The notes beneath the pieces were generated by a model. It worked only from the letters and a program-made list of their open reading frames with translations, had not been told where the DNA came from and did not search any database. DNA of 64,000 nucleotides from positions 1 through 64,000 of the forward strand of contig CANQAG010000002.1 of the NCBI GenBank assembly GCA_947588815.1. Direction: 5' to 3'. Within the stretch, counting starts at the first letter, position 1; each line of letters starts with the position of its first letter. Both the position numbers and the translations under genes were made by a program. This DNA comes from an uncultured Bacilli bacterium (GTDB taxonomy: Bacteria; Bacillota_I; Bacilli_A; RFN20; CAG-449). Shown here piece by piece: positions 54,843 to 63,599 of this stretch.

Positions 54843-55863
54843 CATCATCATCCTTTCTTGCAAAGAATTCATTTAATTGTTTTTGAATGTATTCAAGTGC
54901 ATTCATCACTTTTTCATAGTCCATCCGTGTCGGACCCACAAGAGCGATTCTTCCTTCGTGGTCATCACTGATTTTGATTTTCGTGGTCACCATCGAAACA
55001 TCGTCAAATCCTTTGCCTTCTTCATCACGACCAATGAAAATTTCCACATCGTCATTCGCGTGCAAATACTCGGCCATCGTCTTTGGATTTTCAATCAAAC
55101 GCACCAAACGTTTTAACTTTTCGATATCCGTATTGAATTCCGGTTGCTCCAACAAATTATCGGTTCCGAAAAAGCTGATTCTTTCGGTAGCGAATTTTAA
55201 GAAGGTTTCAGCGAAGGCTCGATAAATGGCATCATTGTTTTTAAGATGTTGAGTGATAATCTCTTTTGATGCTTCCATTTTTTCGATGAGTCCCGATATC
55301 GGCGTTCCTCGCATCCGATCTTGGATGATTTTCACACATTTTTCGACATCTTTGATATCGACATGTTCGGGAAGGATAAAGGTTTTGTTTTCAACATAGC
55401 CTTTGTCGGTCACAAAGACCGCGGTCGCCGAATTTTCCGATAATGGAATCACTTGAACTGAAAGAAGATGTTCCTCATCGGCACTCGGCCCTAACACGAT
55501 CGAGGCCAAATTGGTCATATGTGACAAAATTTCGCAACTTTCTTTGATCACATCATCGATCGATTTTGATTTTTCGCTCAAAATTACCGCTAGTTGTTGT
55601 TTAATTTCTTCATCTACATCCCGTTGACGAAGATGTTCGATATAGTAGCGATAACCTTTAGTTGAAGGAACTCGACCTGAAGAAGTATGAGTTTTTTCGA
55701 TAAATCCTTCTTCTTCAAGTTCCATCATTTCATTACGTATCGTCGCTGACGAGTATGGAAGATCATATTGTTCAATAAGAGTATTGCTTCCAACCGGCGC
55801 CGCCGTTTTAATGAAATATTCAACGATGTATTTTAGAATTAGATCGCGTCTAGGCAAGGCCAT
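54829..55863 (-). CDS. hrcA: Heat-shock repressor HrcA
   Basis: The product (344 aa) is the repressor of the heat-shock genes. It has an N-terminal winged helix (LPRRDLILKYIVEYFIKTAA, then YSSATIRNEMMELEEEGFIEK, residues 2-65), a GAF-like middle domain and the C-terminal IALVGPTRMDYEKVMNALEY. It binds CIRCE, needs GroEL to fold, and so reads chaperone availability. The start is the ATG at 55863 behind AGAGGTG. The frame can be extended to a TTG at 55896, but that codon lies inside the CIRCE operator. Confidence 0.97.
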
Positions 55864-55876
55864 TTCGTTCACCTCT

Positions 55877-55903
55877 TTAGCACTATTTTTATTCAAGTGC
55901 TAA
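55877..55903. promoter_or_regulatory. CIRCE operator
   Basis: TTAGCACTA and AAGTGCTAA separated by nine bases (27 bp), matching the HrcA operator TTAGCACTC-N9-GAGTGCTAA at 16 of 18 arm positions. It lies just downstream of the -10, between the start point and the hrcA ATG. Confidence 0.95.
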
Positions 55904-55907
55904 ATTT

Positions 55908-55935
55908 ATTATACCCACTTTTTTAGCAGTGTCAA
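55908..55935 (-). promoter_or_regulatory. hrcA operon promoter
   Basis: Perfect TTGACA (55935-55930) and perfect TATAAT (55913-55908) with a 16-base spacer on the minus strand, placed between two CIRCE-type elements. Confidence 0.9.
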
Positions 55936-55949
55936 CTGATTATTGCTAA
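55923..55949. promoter_or_regulatory. Second, degenerate CIRCE-like element
   Basis: TTAGCAGTG and TATTGCTAA with nine bases between (27 bp) match the CIRCE arms at 14 of 18 positions, with perfect outer TTAGCA/TGCTAA. It overlaps the -35 box. Confidence 0.65.
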
Positions 55950-56017
55950 TTTTTGTATTAAATTTTATTTTAATATGACAAATAACCTAAGTTTGCATAA
56001 ATTCAAAATATTTTTCC

Positions 56018-56046
56018 AAAAAAAAATCCTCTTTAAGAAGGGGATT
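56018..56046 (-). terminator. Terminator after the RDD gene
   Basis: AATCC(C)CTT / AAGAGGATT stem followed on the minus strand by nine T, 24 bases after the stop at 56070. Confidence 0.8.
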
Positions 56047-56069
56047 CTATCAAATTAAAATATTAATGT

Positions 56070-56477
56070 TTAAGATCTAATCGCGACCACTTTAGTATTC
56101 GTCAATTGATCGAAAATGCTGATTTCAGTATGTTTGGCAATCATGTAAATAGCATTTAAAGCCACGATAAGGGGAATTGAAATAAGCACCGAACGCATGA
56201 AACTTTCTTTTAAAGTCAATCTTTTATTATCGAAACGTTTAATGCGACTTCTGACTATGGCTTGGCCTAAACTCACACCATTAGTAGCCCAAATTAACAA
56301 AGTATTGATGATCGTAAAAATGATTATTTCAAAAATCATCATCCAGATCAACATCGTGAAAAATTCGATATTTACCGCGCGTGACAAATAATAATAAACC
56401 ACAAAAGAAAGAATGAAGGCAATCGCGGCATCGATTACATACGATATTACTCTGCGTTCAAAACCGACTATATCCAT
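56070..56477 (-). CDS. RDD-family membrane protein
   Basis: The product (135 aa) is a small RDD protein. Membrane helices lie near residues 12-32, 38-62 and 92-115. The conserved Arg and Asp residues are in FERRVISYVIDAAIAF and the GVSLGQAIVRSRI segment follows helix 2. RDD proteins are of mixed or unknown role, and some affect Na+ or Li+ tolerance. It lies nine bases after hemW and ends its operon. Ribosome binding site AGGAGG. Confidence 0.85.
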   Translation of the reverse strand: MDIVGFERRVISYVIDAAIAFILSFVVYYYLSRAVNIEFFTMLIWMMIFEIIIFTIINTLLIWATNGVSLGQAIVRSRIKRFDNKRLTLKESFMRSVLISIPLIVALNAIYMIAKHTEISIFDQLTNTKVVAIRS

Positions 56478-56485
56478 AAATCCTC

Positions 56486-57580
56486 CTAAAATAACAAGCG
56501 TCTTAAAACGTAATCTAAGATAAAAAAGTTTTCTTTTTTAACTTTGAGATTAATATCACTATACTCTATTAAAGATTCTTTTTGAAGTAATTCTATTTTT
56601 TCTCGATATTTATCGATAAAATTTTCGTGATATTTATCTTGAAATTTGTTTAAATCCAATCCTTCTTCTAATCGCAAGGCTAGCATGATTTCATAAAATT
56701 CCTGATCTTCTTTATTTAATATTTCTTCTTCTAGTTGATATTGATCCTGGCAATATTTGAAAAAATTTCGCGTATTGGTATAACGTTTTCCGTCAACATA
56801 ACCCGATGCCCCAAGTCCAACACCATAATATTCTTCGTTGCGCCAATAGATGAGATTATGTTTACTTTGATACCCTTTTTGAGCAAAATTAGAAACCTCA
56901 TATCGTTCATATCCCTTTTCGTGAAGGTAATTTACGATTAAATCATAATATGTACGCGCCAAATCATCGTCGATTTCTTTGACATTTTGATTGAAAAACA
57001 ACGTATGTGGGTGAATTCCTAGTAAATAAGTCGAAACGTGTGTCAAAGGTAATGAAGTCAACATTGATAGATCTTGGTTTAATGTTTTTAGATCTTGATA
57101 TGGTAAGCCATAAATCAGATCCCCGTTAATATCCTTAATATTATATTTGCGCAATAAGGAAATTACTTCTTGAACCTTTTTTAAATCATGGTTTCTTTTA
57201 ATGGTATTTAAAATTGCTTTTGAAAAACTTTGAATCCCTAAAGAGACACGATTGACACCACTTTCCGCCATCAAGGCAATTTTCGCTTCGTCAAGATTTT
57301 CAACATTGCATTCCATAGTAAACGATAAGCCCTCGTAAACATAGGGTTTAACGATATCAAAAAGGCGCTTTAATTGCGGATAAGAAAGCGCTGAAGGAGT
57401 TCCTCCACCAAGATAAAGCGTCGCTATTTTATCGATATTGTAAGAATCCAATTCACGTTGCAATGCTTCAAGATATTGAGAAGCAAACTCTTCGTTATAA
57501 AGCAATTTGCAATAATCGCAATAAGCACAAAACGAAGTGCAAAAAGGAATGTGAATATAAAGTCCTCGCGTTAACTCCAT
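56486..57580 (-). CDS. hemW: Radical SAM protein HemW
   Basis: The product (364 aa) is a radical SAM enzyme with the cluster motif CTSFCAYCDYC (CxxxCxxC, residues about 14-21), preceded by YIHIPF. The GGG region is TLYLGGGTPSALS, and VSLGIQSFS and LIYGLPYQ complete the HemN/HemW core. The C-terminal HemN domain is at about 285-360. HemW is a heme chaperone and not coproporphyrinogen dehydrogenase. The fourth Cys two residues after the motif is the HemW-type pattern. Its start overlaps the preceding stop (TAATG). Position between lepA and hrcA is conserved in Bacillus. Confidence 0.92.
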   Translation of the reverse strand: MELTRGLYIHIPFCTSFCAYCDYCKLLYNEEFASQYLEALQRELDSYNIDKIATLYLGGGTPSALSYPQLKRLFDIVKPYVYEGLSFTMECNVENLDEAKIALMAESGVNRVSLGIQSFSKAILNTIKRNHDLKKVQEVISLLRKYNIKDINGDLIYGLPYQDLKTLNQDLSMLTSLPLTHVSTYLLGIHPHTLFFNQNVKEIDDDLARTYYDLIVNYLHEKGYERYEVSNFAQKGYQSKHNLIYWRNEEYYGVGLGASGYVDGKRYTNTRNFFKYCQDQYQLEEEILNKEDQEFYEIMLALRLEEGLDLNKFQDKYHENFIDKYREKIELLQKESLIEYSDINLKVKKENFFILDYVLRRLLF

Positions 57581-57795
57581 TATTCTTTTGAATCGAGTTC
57601 GTCCTCGTTTGGATCTTCTTCTACTACTTTTTCATTTTCTTCTTTAGGAGTCACGATCAATCTTTCGATGTTGTCGCGTGAAATTTTTTCGGGATCTTCT
57701 TTTTCATTATCGGCTAAACCCGGAACAAAACGTCGAATCAACCAAACGACAAGTGCAATTGCGACTGCAACCGCTAAAAAATACAAAACCCACAT
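57580..57795 (-). CDS. Small membrane-anchored acidic protein
   Basis: A 71 aa protein with one N-terminal membrane helix (WVLYFLAVAVAIALVVWLI, residues 2-20), a short basic segment, then a highly acidic cytoplasmic tail (about 30-71). No family was recognised. Its stop overlaps the hemW start and it follows the Fic-like gene by three bases, so it is a real operon member. Confidence 0.7.
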   Translation of the reverse strand: MWVLYFLAVAVAIALVVWLIRRFVPGLADNEKEDPEKISRDNIERLIVTPKEENEKVVEEDPNEDELDSKE

Positions 57796-57798
57796 ATT

Positions 57799-59208
57799 TT
57801 AAATCCTTTCCTTCTCTTGAACCACAGGGGTATAGACAAATTTATTTCTGACTTTTTCTTTTTTATAGAAACCTAACAAAGCGAGATTTTCCATCGAGGT
57901 TCGCGCCGTTTCATAAGCCACATCCAACTCTTTTTTATATTGACCGATCGTATAATAATTTCCGACGGTACAATGTCTTGAATAAAAAGAAGCTTGTCCT
58001 TTTTTAAGTGACGGATACGTTTCTATCAAATGCTCGGCGATAATTTGGGCATCTTTTTCGTCCAATCCTGTTCGCATATGAGGTATCGCTACTTTACGCT
58101 CTAACTGAATGGTGGGAGCATTTTCTTCTTCATTAACTAAATTACTTACCACATTATTGGTGGTCTCTTTAGTATTATCTACCGCTACCACCGGTTTTTC
58201 AAGTTGATAATGCTCTTCTTTGAGTTGCTCGCGTTCAATCATCACAAAATCATCGGTTAAAGTTTTGACGGCCTCTTCGACATGGGTCAAAATATAATTT
58301 AAAATGTAAGTCATATCTAGTCCCATCTCAGTTTCTTCCATCATCGTCTTTCCAAGATTGTCTTTCATAATATCGATCAGTTTTTCAAGATTGAGAATCG
58401 AACCTATTTGATCACTATCTTCATGCGCCAAAACATATTTAAACGACAACAAGGCGACAAATTCATTAAAATATTCAAAAGGTTTAACATACATGATGTA
58501 ATAAAACGCGACGCTAGCTTTCACTAAACTAAACGTTTCTGTCTTCGCGACAAAGTCAAATAATTCATTTAGCATTGGAAGAATTTTATCTAAAGGAGCT
58601 CCTTCATAATGACGTTTCCCGAAGGTGTAATTAATACGTTCGTTTAAATCTGTCACTCGAAGATAAGTTTCCGGTTTATCTAATTCATACTCGGTACCGA
58701 CTAACGAAGAGTAAATATCAACTAGCACCTTTAGATTAAAAGGTGAACTGAAGCAACTTTCGTTTTTTTTCAAAGCAGTACAGTAATGAGAGATCATTAA
58801 ATATTCACTTGGAATATTCGCCAATGATTCATCGAAAATGGCTTTTAAGGTCTCATCGGCGATGTCAAATCCATAATATGAGGAAAAATCTTTTAAACAT
58901 TCTAGATATCGACGCTCCCTAAACTTTTGAAAAGAATCATTATCATGACGTAAACTATTATATGAGAAAAGCAGTTTACTCAACTTTTTTTCAAGTGAAA
59001 TAATCCGTGAAGAAACACTTTGAATCGTCGAAATGGTATAAGGAGATCTTTCAACATTGCGAACGGATAATTCCAATTGAAAATGACGCCGATATTCTTT
59101 GATTTTTTCCCACATCAAATCAATCGAAGAGATCTTTAAAATACTTTTCACATCATTTTTCGTGGCATACATACCATCGGTAAAGCGCATTTCTAAGTCT
59201 TGAGACAT
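57799..59208 (-). CDS. Degenerate Fic-fold protein with C-terminal helical/winged domain
   Basis: The product (469 aa) contains a region that reads like a Fic domain. A proline/glycine-rich lead-in (YEGAPLDKILPMLNELFDFV, about 201-220) is followed by the helix VKASVAFYYIMY and the motif site KPFEYFNEF (242-250), where active Fic enzymes have HPFxDGNGR. The His, Asp, both Gly and the Arg are changed and only PF and N remain, so AMP transfer is unlikely. An N-terminal helical region (about 55-130) precedes it. The last 110 residues look like a small DNA- or protein-binding helical domain (YTIGQYKKELDVAYETARTS). Between lepA and hemW. The Fic call is inferred from pattern only. Confidence 0.6.
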   Translation of the reverse strand: MSQDLEMRFTDGMYATKNDVKSILKISSIDLMWEKIKEYRRHFQLELSVRNVERSPYTISTIQSVSSRIISLEKKLSKLLFSYNSLRHDNDSFQKFRERRYLECLKDFSSYYGFDIADETLKAIFDESLANIPSEYLMISHYCTALKKNESCFSSPFNLKVLVDIYSSLVGTEYELDKPETYLRVTDLNERINYTFGKRHYEGAPLDKILPMLNELFDFVAKTETFSLVKASVAFYYIMYVKPFEYFNEFVALLSFKYVLAHEDSDQIGSILNLEKLIDIMKDNLGKTMMEETEMGLDMTYILNYILTHVEEAVKTLTDDFVMIEREQLKEEHYQLEKPVVAVDNTKETTNNVVSNLVNEEENAPTIQLERKVAIPHMRTGLDEKDAQIIAEHLIETYPSLKKGQASFYSRHCTVGNYYTIGQYKKELDVAYETARTSMENLALLGFYKKEKVRNKFVYTPVVQEKERI

Positions 59209-59228
59209 CGAATCACCTCATATTCCAT

Positions 59229-59257
59229 ATTTTACCGACTTTTTAAATGTAAGTCTA
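59229..59257 (-). promoter_or_regulatory. Promoter of the Fic-like/hemW operon
   Basis: TAGACT (59257-59252), a 17-base spacer and TAAAAT (59234-59229) on the minus strand, 20 bases before the start at 59208, downstream of the lepA terminator. Confidence 0.5.
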
Positions 59258-59316
59258 TACCTAAAACTAATTAAATACTAATTTTCTACTAACAAATTTC
59301 GACCTAAAAATTAAAT

Positions 59317-59347
59317 AAAAGACGAAGTTTTTTAATCTTCGTCTTGA
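59317..59347 (-). terminator. lepA terminator overlapping its stop codon
   Basis: AAGACGAAG / CTTCGTCTT perfect 9-bp stem with the lepA stop in the loop, followed by TTTATTT on the minus strand. Confidence 0.8.
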
Positions 59348-61143
59348 ACTGACAAAATTGCCATGAATGCTTCTTGAGGCACTTCGACCGTGCCGATAGC
59401 TTTCATCCGCTTTTTACCTTCTTTTTGCTTTTCAAGCAGTTTTTTCTTTCGAGAAATGTCACCGCCATAACATTTGGCAAGGACATCTTTGCGAACTGCT
59501 TTGATATCGCTTCTGGCGATTATTTTATTTGATATCGCGGCTTGAACCGGCACTTCAAATTGTTGACGCGGAATGATATTTTTAAGTTTTTCAACTAGCA
59601 AACGTCCGCGCGAATAGGCAAAATCACGAAAAACGATACTCGATAAAGCATCGATCACATTGCCGTTAAGCATGATGTCTAACTTGCAAAGGCGGCTGGC
59701 GCGGTAATCCGATAATTGGTAATCGAAAGAAGCGTAACCTTTGGTATATGATTTCAATTTATCGAAAAAATTGTAGACGATTTCGGACAAAGGCAATTGA
59801 TAGGTAAGCACGACTCGCGTCGGATCAAGATATTCCATATCGATATAAATTCCTCTTTTTTCTTGAGAAAGTTTCATAATCGGTCCGATGTAATCTTTAG
59901 GCGTCATGATTTTAGCCTCGACGAATGGCTCTTGAATTTCTTTAATGAGCGTCATATCCGGAAGTTTTGAAGGATTGTCGAGTTCGATCATCGTTCCGTC
60001 ATTAAGATAAACATGATAAATGACACTCGGAGCCGTCAAAATCAAATCGATGCCATATTCACGTTCAAGTCTTTCTTCAACGACATCCATATGCAATAAG
60101 CCTAAAAAGCCACAGCGAAATCCAAATCCTAGCGCCGAAGAAGTTTCCGGTTCAAAGTGTAATGAAGCATCATTTAATGAAAGTTTCATCAAGGCTTCTT
60201 TAAGATCGAGATACTTATTGGAATCGCACGGATACAAGCCGCAATAAACCATCGGATTCATTTTTCGATAACCGGCAAGCGGTTGCATCGCTTTCTTTTT
60301 GGTAGAAGTGATCGTATCGCCGCAACGAACTTTATCGATTTCTTTTATTTGTGCCGCCACATAGCCAACTTCTCCGACATCTAAACGATCGACTTTGACA
60401 TCTTTTGGAGTTCTTATACCTAATTCAGTCACCAAATACTCTTCTCCGTTTGACATAAAGATGATCGTATCGCCGACTTCAAGGTATCCTTCTTTAATAA
60501 CTATCTGCGCGACAACACCGCGATACGAATCGTAGAACGAATCGAAAATCAACGCTTGCAAAGGGTTCTCCTCTTTGCCTTTTGGACATGGCACATATTC
60601 GACAATCGCTTCTAAAACATTTTCTACCTGATATCCCGTTTTAGCGGATATTTGCAATCTTTCATCGAAAGGTAAGCCGATATTATCCTCTATTTCACGT
60701 CGCGTGCGTTCGATATCCGCACTCGGAAGATCAACTTTATTGATGAGAGGAATCACTTCAAGATCATTTTCGATTGCTAAATAGACATTAGCCAAAGTTT
60801 GAGCTTCTACTCCTTGAGTCGCATCGACGACAAGAAGCGCACCTTCACAAGCCGCTAGCGAGCGACTCACTTCATAGGTGAAATCGACGTGACCTGGAGT
60901 GTCGATCAAATTGAAAAGGTAATCTTCCCCGTTTTTACTATGATAATTAAGACTAACCGCGTTTAGTTTTATCGTGATACCACGTTCCCGTTCAAGATCC
61001 ATCGAATCGAGCAATTGTTCTTTCATCTCTCGTTTAGAAACCGTTCCGGTCAATTCTAAAAGACGATCAGCCAACGTTGATTTACCGTGGTCGATATGAG
61101 CGATGATAGAAAAATTTCGAATATGTTTCAAATCGTAATCCAT
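59332..61143 (-). CDS. lepA: Elongation factor 4 (LepA)
   Basis: The product (603 aa) is the LepA/EF4 GTPase, which acts on ribosomes during translation initiation or back-translocation. G motifs are [32 protein letters not shown] and SAKTGY. The LepA-specific C-terminal region has [20 protein letters not shown] near 555-575. Start is the ATG at 61143 after GGAGG. An upstream in-frame codon at 61158 lies before that site. It follows the DinG-like helicase by 55 bases. Confidence 0.97.
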   Translation of the reverse strand: MDYDLKHIRNFSIIAHIDHGKSTLADRLLELTGTVSKREMKEQLLDSMDLERERGITIKLNAVSLNYHSKNGEDYLFNLIDTPGHVDFTYEVSRSLAACEGALLVVDATQGVEAQTLANVYLAIENDLEVIPLINKVDLPSADIERTRREIEDNIGLPFDERLQISAKTGYQVENVLEAIVEYVPCPKGKEENPLQALIFDSFYDSYRGVVAQIVIKEGYLEVGDTIIFMSNGEEYLVTELGIRTPKDVKVDRLDVGEVGYVAAQIKEIDKVRCGDTITSTKKKAMQPLAGYRKMNPMVYCGLYPCDSNKYLDLKEALMKLSLNDASLHFEPETSSALGFGFRCGFLGLLHMDVVEERLEREYGIDLILTAPSVIYHVYLNDGTMIELDNPSKLPDMTLIKEIQEPFVEAKIMTPKDYIGPIMKLSQEKRGIYIDMEYLDPTRVVLTYQLPLSEIVYNFFDKLKSYTKGYASFDYQLSDYRASRLCKLDIMLNGNVIDALSSIVFRDFAYSRGRLLVEKLKNIIPRQQFEVPVQAAISNKIIARSDIKAVRKDVLAKCYGGDISRKKKLLEKQKEGKKRMKAIGTVEVPQEAFMAILSVQDED

Positions 61144-61198
61144 GGAAAGCCTCCGCACGTTATACCATACCGCATTTATGGTTTTGATTCAAATAAAT

Positions 61199-63529
61199 TT
61201 ATGAGTTCCAAAATTTTTGAACTTCTCTTTTAATATCTATCAAAGAAAATACTTTTCGATAATGCGCCCATTCTTTTTTAAACATCTCGCGATATTTTTG
61301 ATAAAGGAAGCGAGAATCGATCAATAAAACCACTCCTCGATCAGTCGCGGAACGAATCACTCTTCCGGCTGCCTGCATCACTTTGTTCATCCCGGGATTA
61401 GTATAAGCATAATCAAACCCATCATAACCATTCGCGCTATAATGTTCTTTTAATAAATCACGGTCAAATGAAATCGTCGGCAATCCGACACCGACGATAA
61501 TCGCCCCAATAAGGCGATCGGAAGTTAAGTCGATTCCTTCGGAAAAAGCACCGCCCAAAACTGCAAAACCGACGGTCGTCTCACTCGGCGTTTCAATAAA
61601 ATTGCTTAAAAATTCTTCTCTTTCCGCCTCTTTCATGTCACGGACTTGTTTGATGATTCGATAATCGCTGTCTGAAAAATATTGATAAATTTCGTCTAAG
61701 TATGCAAACGAAGGAAAAAACACCAAATAATTTCCAACCTTTTCTTTAACGACGGCTTTAATCGAATTAGCGACATCTACATAAGAAAGCGCACGATCTT
61801 TAAGGCGCGTTGAAATATCACCCCGAATCAATAGTAAAAGGTTTTGCGGTGGAAACGGCGAATTTAACGAGATATACGGACTGGTTTCATCGCCACCCAA
61901 TAAACCAATGTAATAATCTCTAGGAGTTAGCGTCGCCGAGAAATAAACAATCCCTTTAGCTTTCTTCAAAGTATGTTTTATAAGTTTTGAAGAATCTAAA
62001 CACTGAAGATGGGCAAACACATTACCATCCGTTTTTTCAAAATATGCCACAAAATCCGAAGAATAAAATTCACTGATCTTTAAAAATCTACTGATATCGT
62101 TAAAGATATCGCTGATTTTCTCACTGACAATTATCAAATCATTCTGTTGCGCATCATAAAAAGCTTTAAGCAAATTATCCAAAATCACATAAAATTCATC
62201 TGGAAAGCCGTTTTCTTGAATTTGACAATCTGTTTCGCCTTCTTTGACTTCTTCAAAAATAGCGACGAGTTTTTTTAATTGTCTTTTTAATTTTGGAAGT
62301 TTTTCTCGTTTTAACAAGCGTTTTAAAAATACTAAATCATTTAAATTTAAAATACACGAATACATATTTCTAGAACGATCCACGAGATTATGAGCTTCAT
62401 CGATAAGTAAAAGATATTGATCTTTAGCAATTTCAAAATAACCTTTTAGATAAACGATCGGATCGAAAACATAATTATAATCGCAAATGATTACGTCACA
62501 ATAATACGATAAATCCAATTGCAGTTCAAAAGCACACATTGAATTTTCAACGGCAATTTCGGAAATGTAATTTTTATCGTAAAGATCTTCACTTTCTAAC
62601 ATCATTTTTAAAACAGCTTTTAATTTATCATAATAACCTTTAGCAAACGGACACTCATCAGGATTACAATGTGCGATGTCATTAAGGCACATTTTATCTT
62701 TGGCAGTCAGGATAATCGCTTTAATAACAAGTCCTTTTTGATGCATCAATTTAAGTGCATCAAAAGCGATATCCTTTTGAGACGATTTAGCTGATAAATA
62801 AAAAATTTTATCATTACATTCATCGCTGAACGATTTGATTGCGGGAAATAACGTCGACATTGTTTTTCCAATACCGGTCGGAGCTTCGGCGAACAATAAA
62901 CCGCCGTCTTGAGCGATTTTATAAACGAATTTTGCTAATCTTCTTTGTCCCTCTCTAAAGGAAGGATAAGGAAACTCAAGCTCCGTGGCTGACTTTTGAC
63001 GAAGTAAATTATGGTCATCGATTATTTTATAAAATTGTAAATATTCCCTTATTAAATTTTCAATATCGTCTTTTAGTTCCTCCACTTTGAAAGTGAAGTT
63101 TTTGATCATCTTACTTCCATCGGTTTGCGAAATATATGTTAAACGGCACGATATTTTTTCAAGGTTATTGGCTAACGAATACATCAAAGCATAACATTTA
63201 GCTTGCGCTAAATGCCATTCTCCTTGCTCTTCATAAAATTCTTTTAAATCGGCGACTGTCGATTTGATTTCATCGACAATATAGCGCGTCGGTTCGACGA
63301 TTATGCCATCCGCCCGTCCGATTAAAATTACCTCAAAATCATCAACCTCAAATTTTTGTTGCAAAGGAACTTCAGAAAGGTAATTACCGCTTTGAATACT
63401 TTGATACCGTAAATGAATTCTAGTTCCTTCGGATAAGGTTCCATTATTAAAAACGCGGCTATCGATGCTTCCGCGACGCAACAAAAAATCGACAAGAGTA
63501 TGAACGGAAAGATTGATAAGTTTTTGCAT
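61199..63529 (-). CDS. DinG/XPD-type helicase with N-terminal PD-(D/E)XK nuclease domain
   Basis: The product (776 aa) fuses two parts. The first 130 residues match a RecB/Cas4-like nuclease: D74 in GRADG, E87/K89 in VDEIKST, and Q109/Y113 in AQAKCYALM. A superfamily 2 helicase of the Rad3/XPD/DinG type follows, with motif I EAPTGIGKT (near 220), an Fe-S cluster candidate of four Cys (CLNDIAHCNPDECPF and a later Cys near 335), motif II LLIDEAHNL, and C-terminal motifs including AGRVIRSATDRG. Such fusions probably act in DNA repair. The start is the ATG at 63529. Its GGTGG ribosome binding site lies within a hairpin. Confidence 0.85.
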   Translation of the reverse strand: MQKLINLSVHTLVDFLLRRGSIDSRVFNNGTLSEGTRIHLRYQSIQSGNYLSEVPLQQKFEVDDFEVILIGRADGIIVEPTRYIVDEIKSTVADLKEFYEEQGEWHLAQAKCYALMYSLANNLEKISCRLTYISQTDGSKMIKNFTFKVEELKDDIENLIREYLQFYKIIDDHNLLRQKSATELEFPYPSFREGQRRLAKFVYKIAQDGGLLFAEAPTGIGKTMSTLFPAIKSFSDECNDKIFYLSAKSSQKDIAFDALKLMHQKGLVIKAIILTAKDKMCLNDIAHCNPDECPFAKGYYDKLKAVLKMMLESEDLYDKNYISEIAVENSMCAFELQLDLSYYCDVIICDYNYVFDPIVYLKGYFEIAKDQYLLLIDEAHNLVDRSRNMYSCILNLNDLVFLKRLLKREKLPKLKRQLKKLVAIFEEVKEGETDCQIQENGFPDEFYVILDNLLKAFYDAQQNDLIIVSEKISDIFNDISRFLKISEFYSSDFVAYFEKTDGNVFAHLQCLDSSKLIKHTLKKAKGIVYFSATLTPRDYYIGLLGGDETSPYISLNSPFPPQNLLLLIRGDISTRLKDRALSYVDVANSIKAVVKEKVGNYLVFFPSFAYLDEIYQYFSDSDYRIIKQVRDMKEAEREEFLSNFIETPSETTVGFAVLGGAFSEGIDLTSDRLIGAIIVGVGLPTISFDRDLLKEHYSANGYDGFDYAYTNPGMNKVMQAAGRVIRSATDRGVVLLIDSRFLYQKYREMFKKEWAHYRKVFSLIDIKREVQKFWNS

Positions 63530-63534
63530 CAAAA

Positions 63535-63566
63535 AACCACCATAGTTATTATAACTAAAAGTGGTT
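63535..63566 (-). terminator. Hairpin/terminator overlapping the helicase ribosome binding site
   Basis: On the minus strand AACCAC pairs with GTGGTT, with an inner AGTTAT/ATAACT stem, followed by TTTTTT and then G-ATG. It ends the upstream membrane gene, and its 3' arm contains the GGTGG used by the helicase gene. Confidence 0.65.
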
Positions 63567-63599
63567 AAAGATTAAAGATTTTCACTCGTGGATTATCGA

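Noticed and set aside
55864-55896. Longer hrcA start at the TTG at 55896
   Set aside because: It would lie within the CIRCE operator. The ATG at 55863 has a proper ribosome binding site and matches the family N-terminus.
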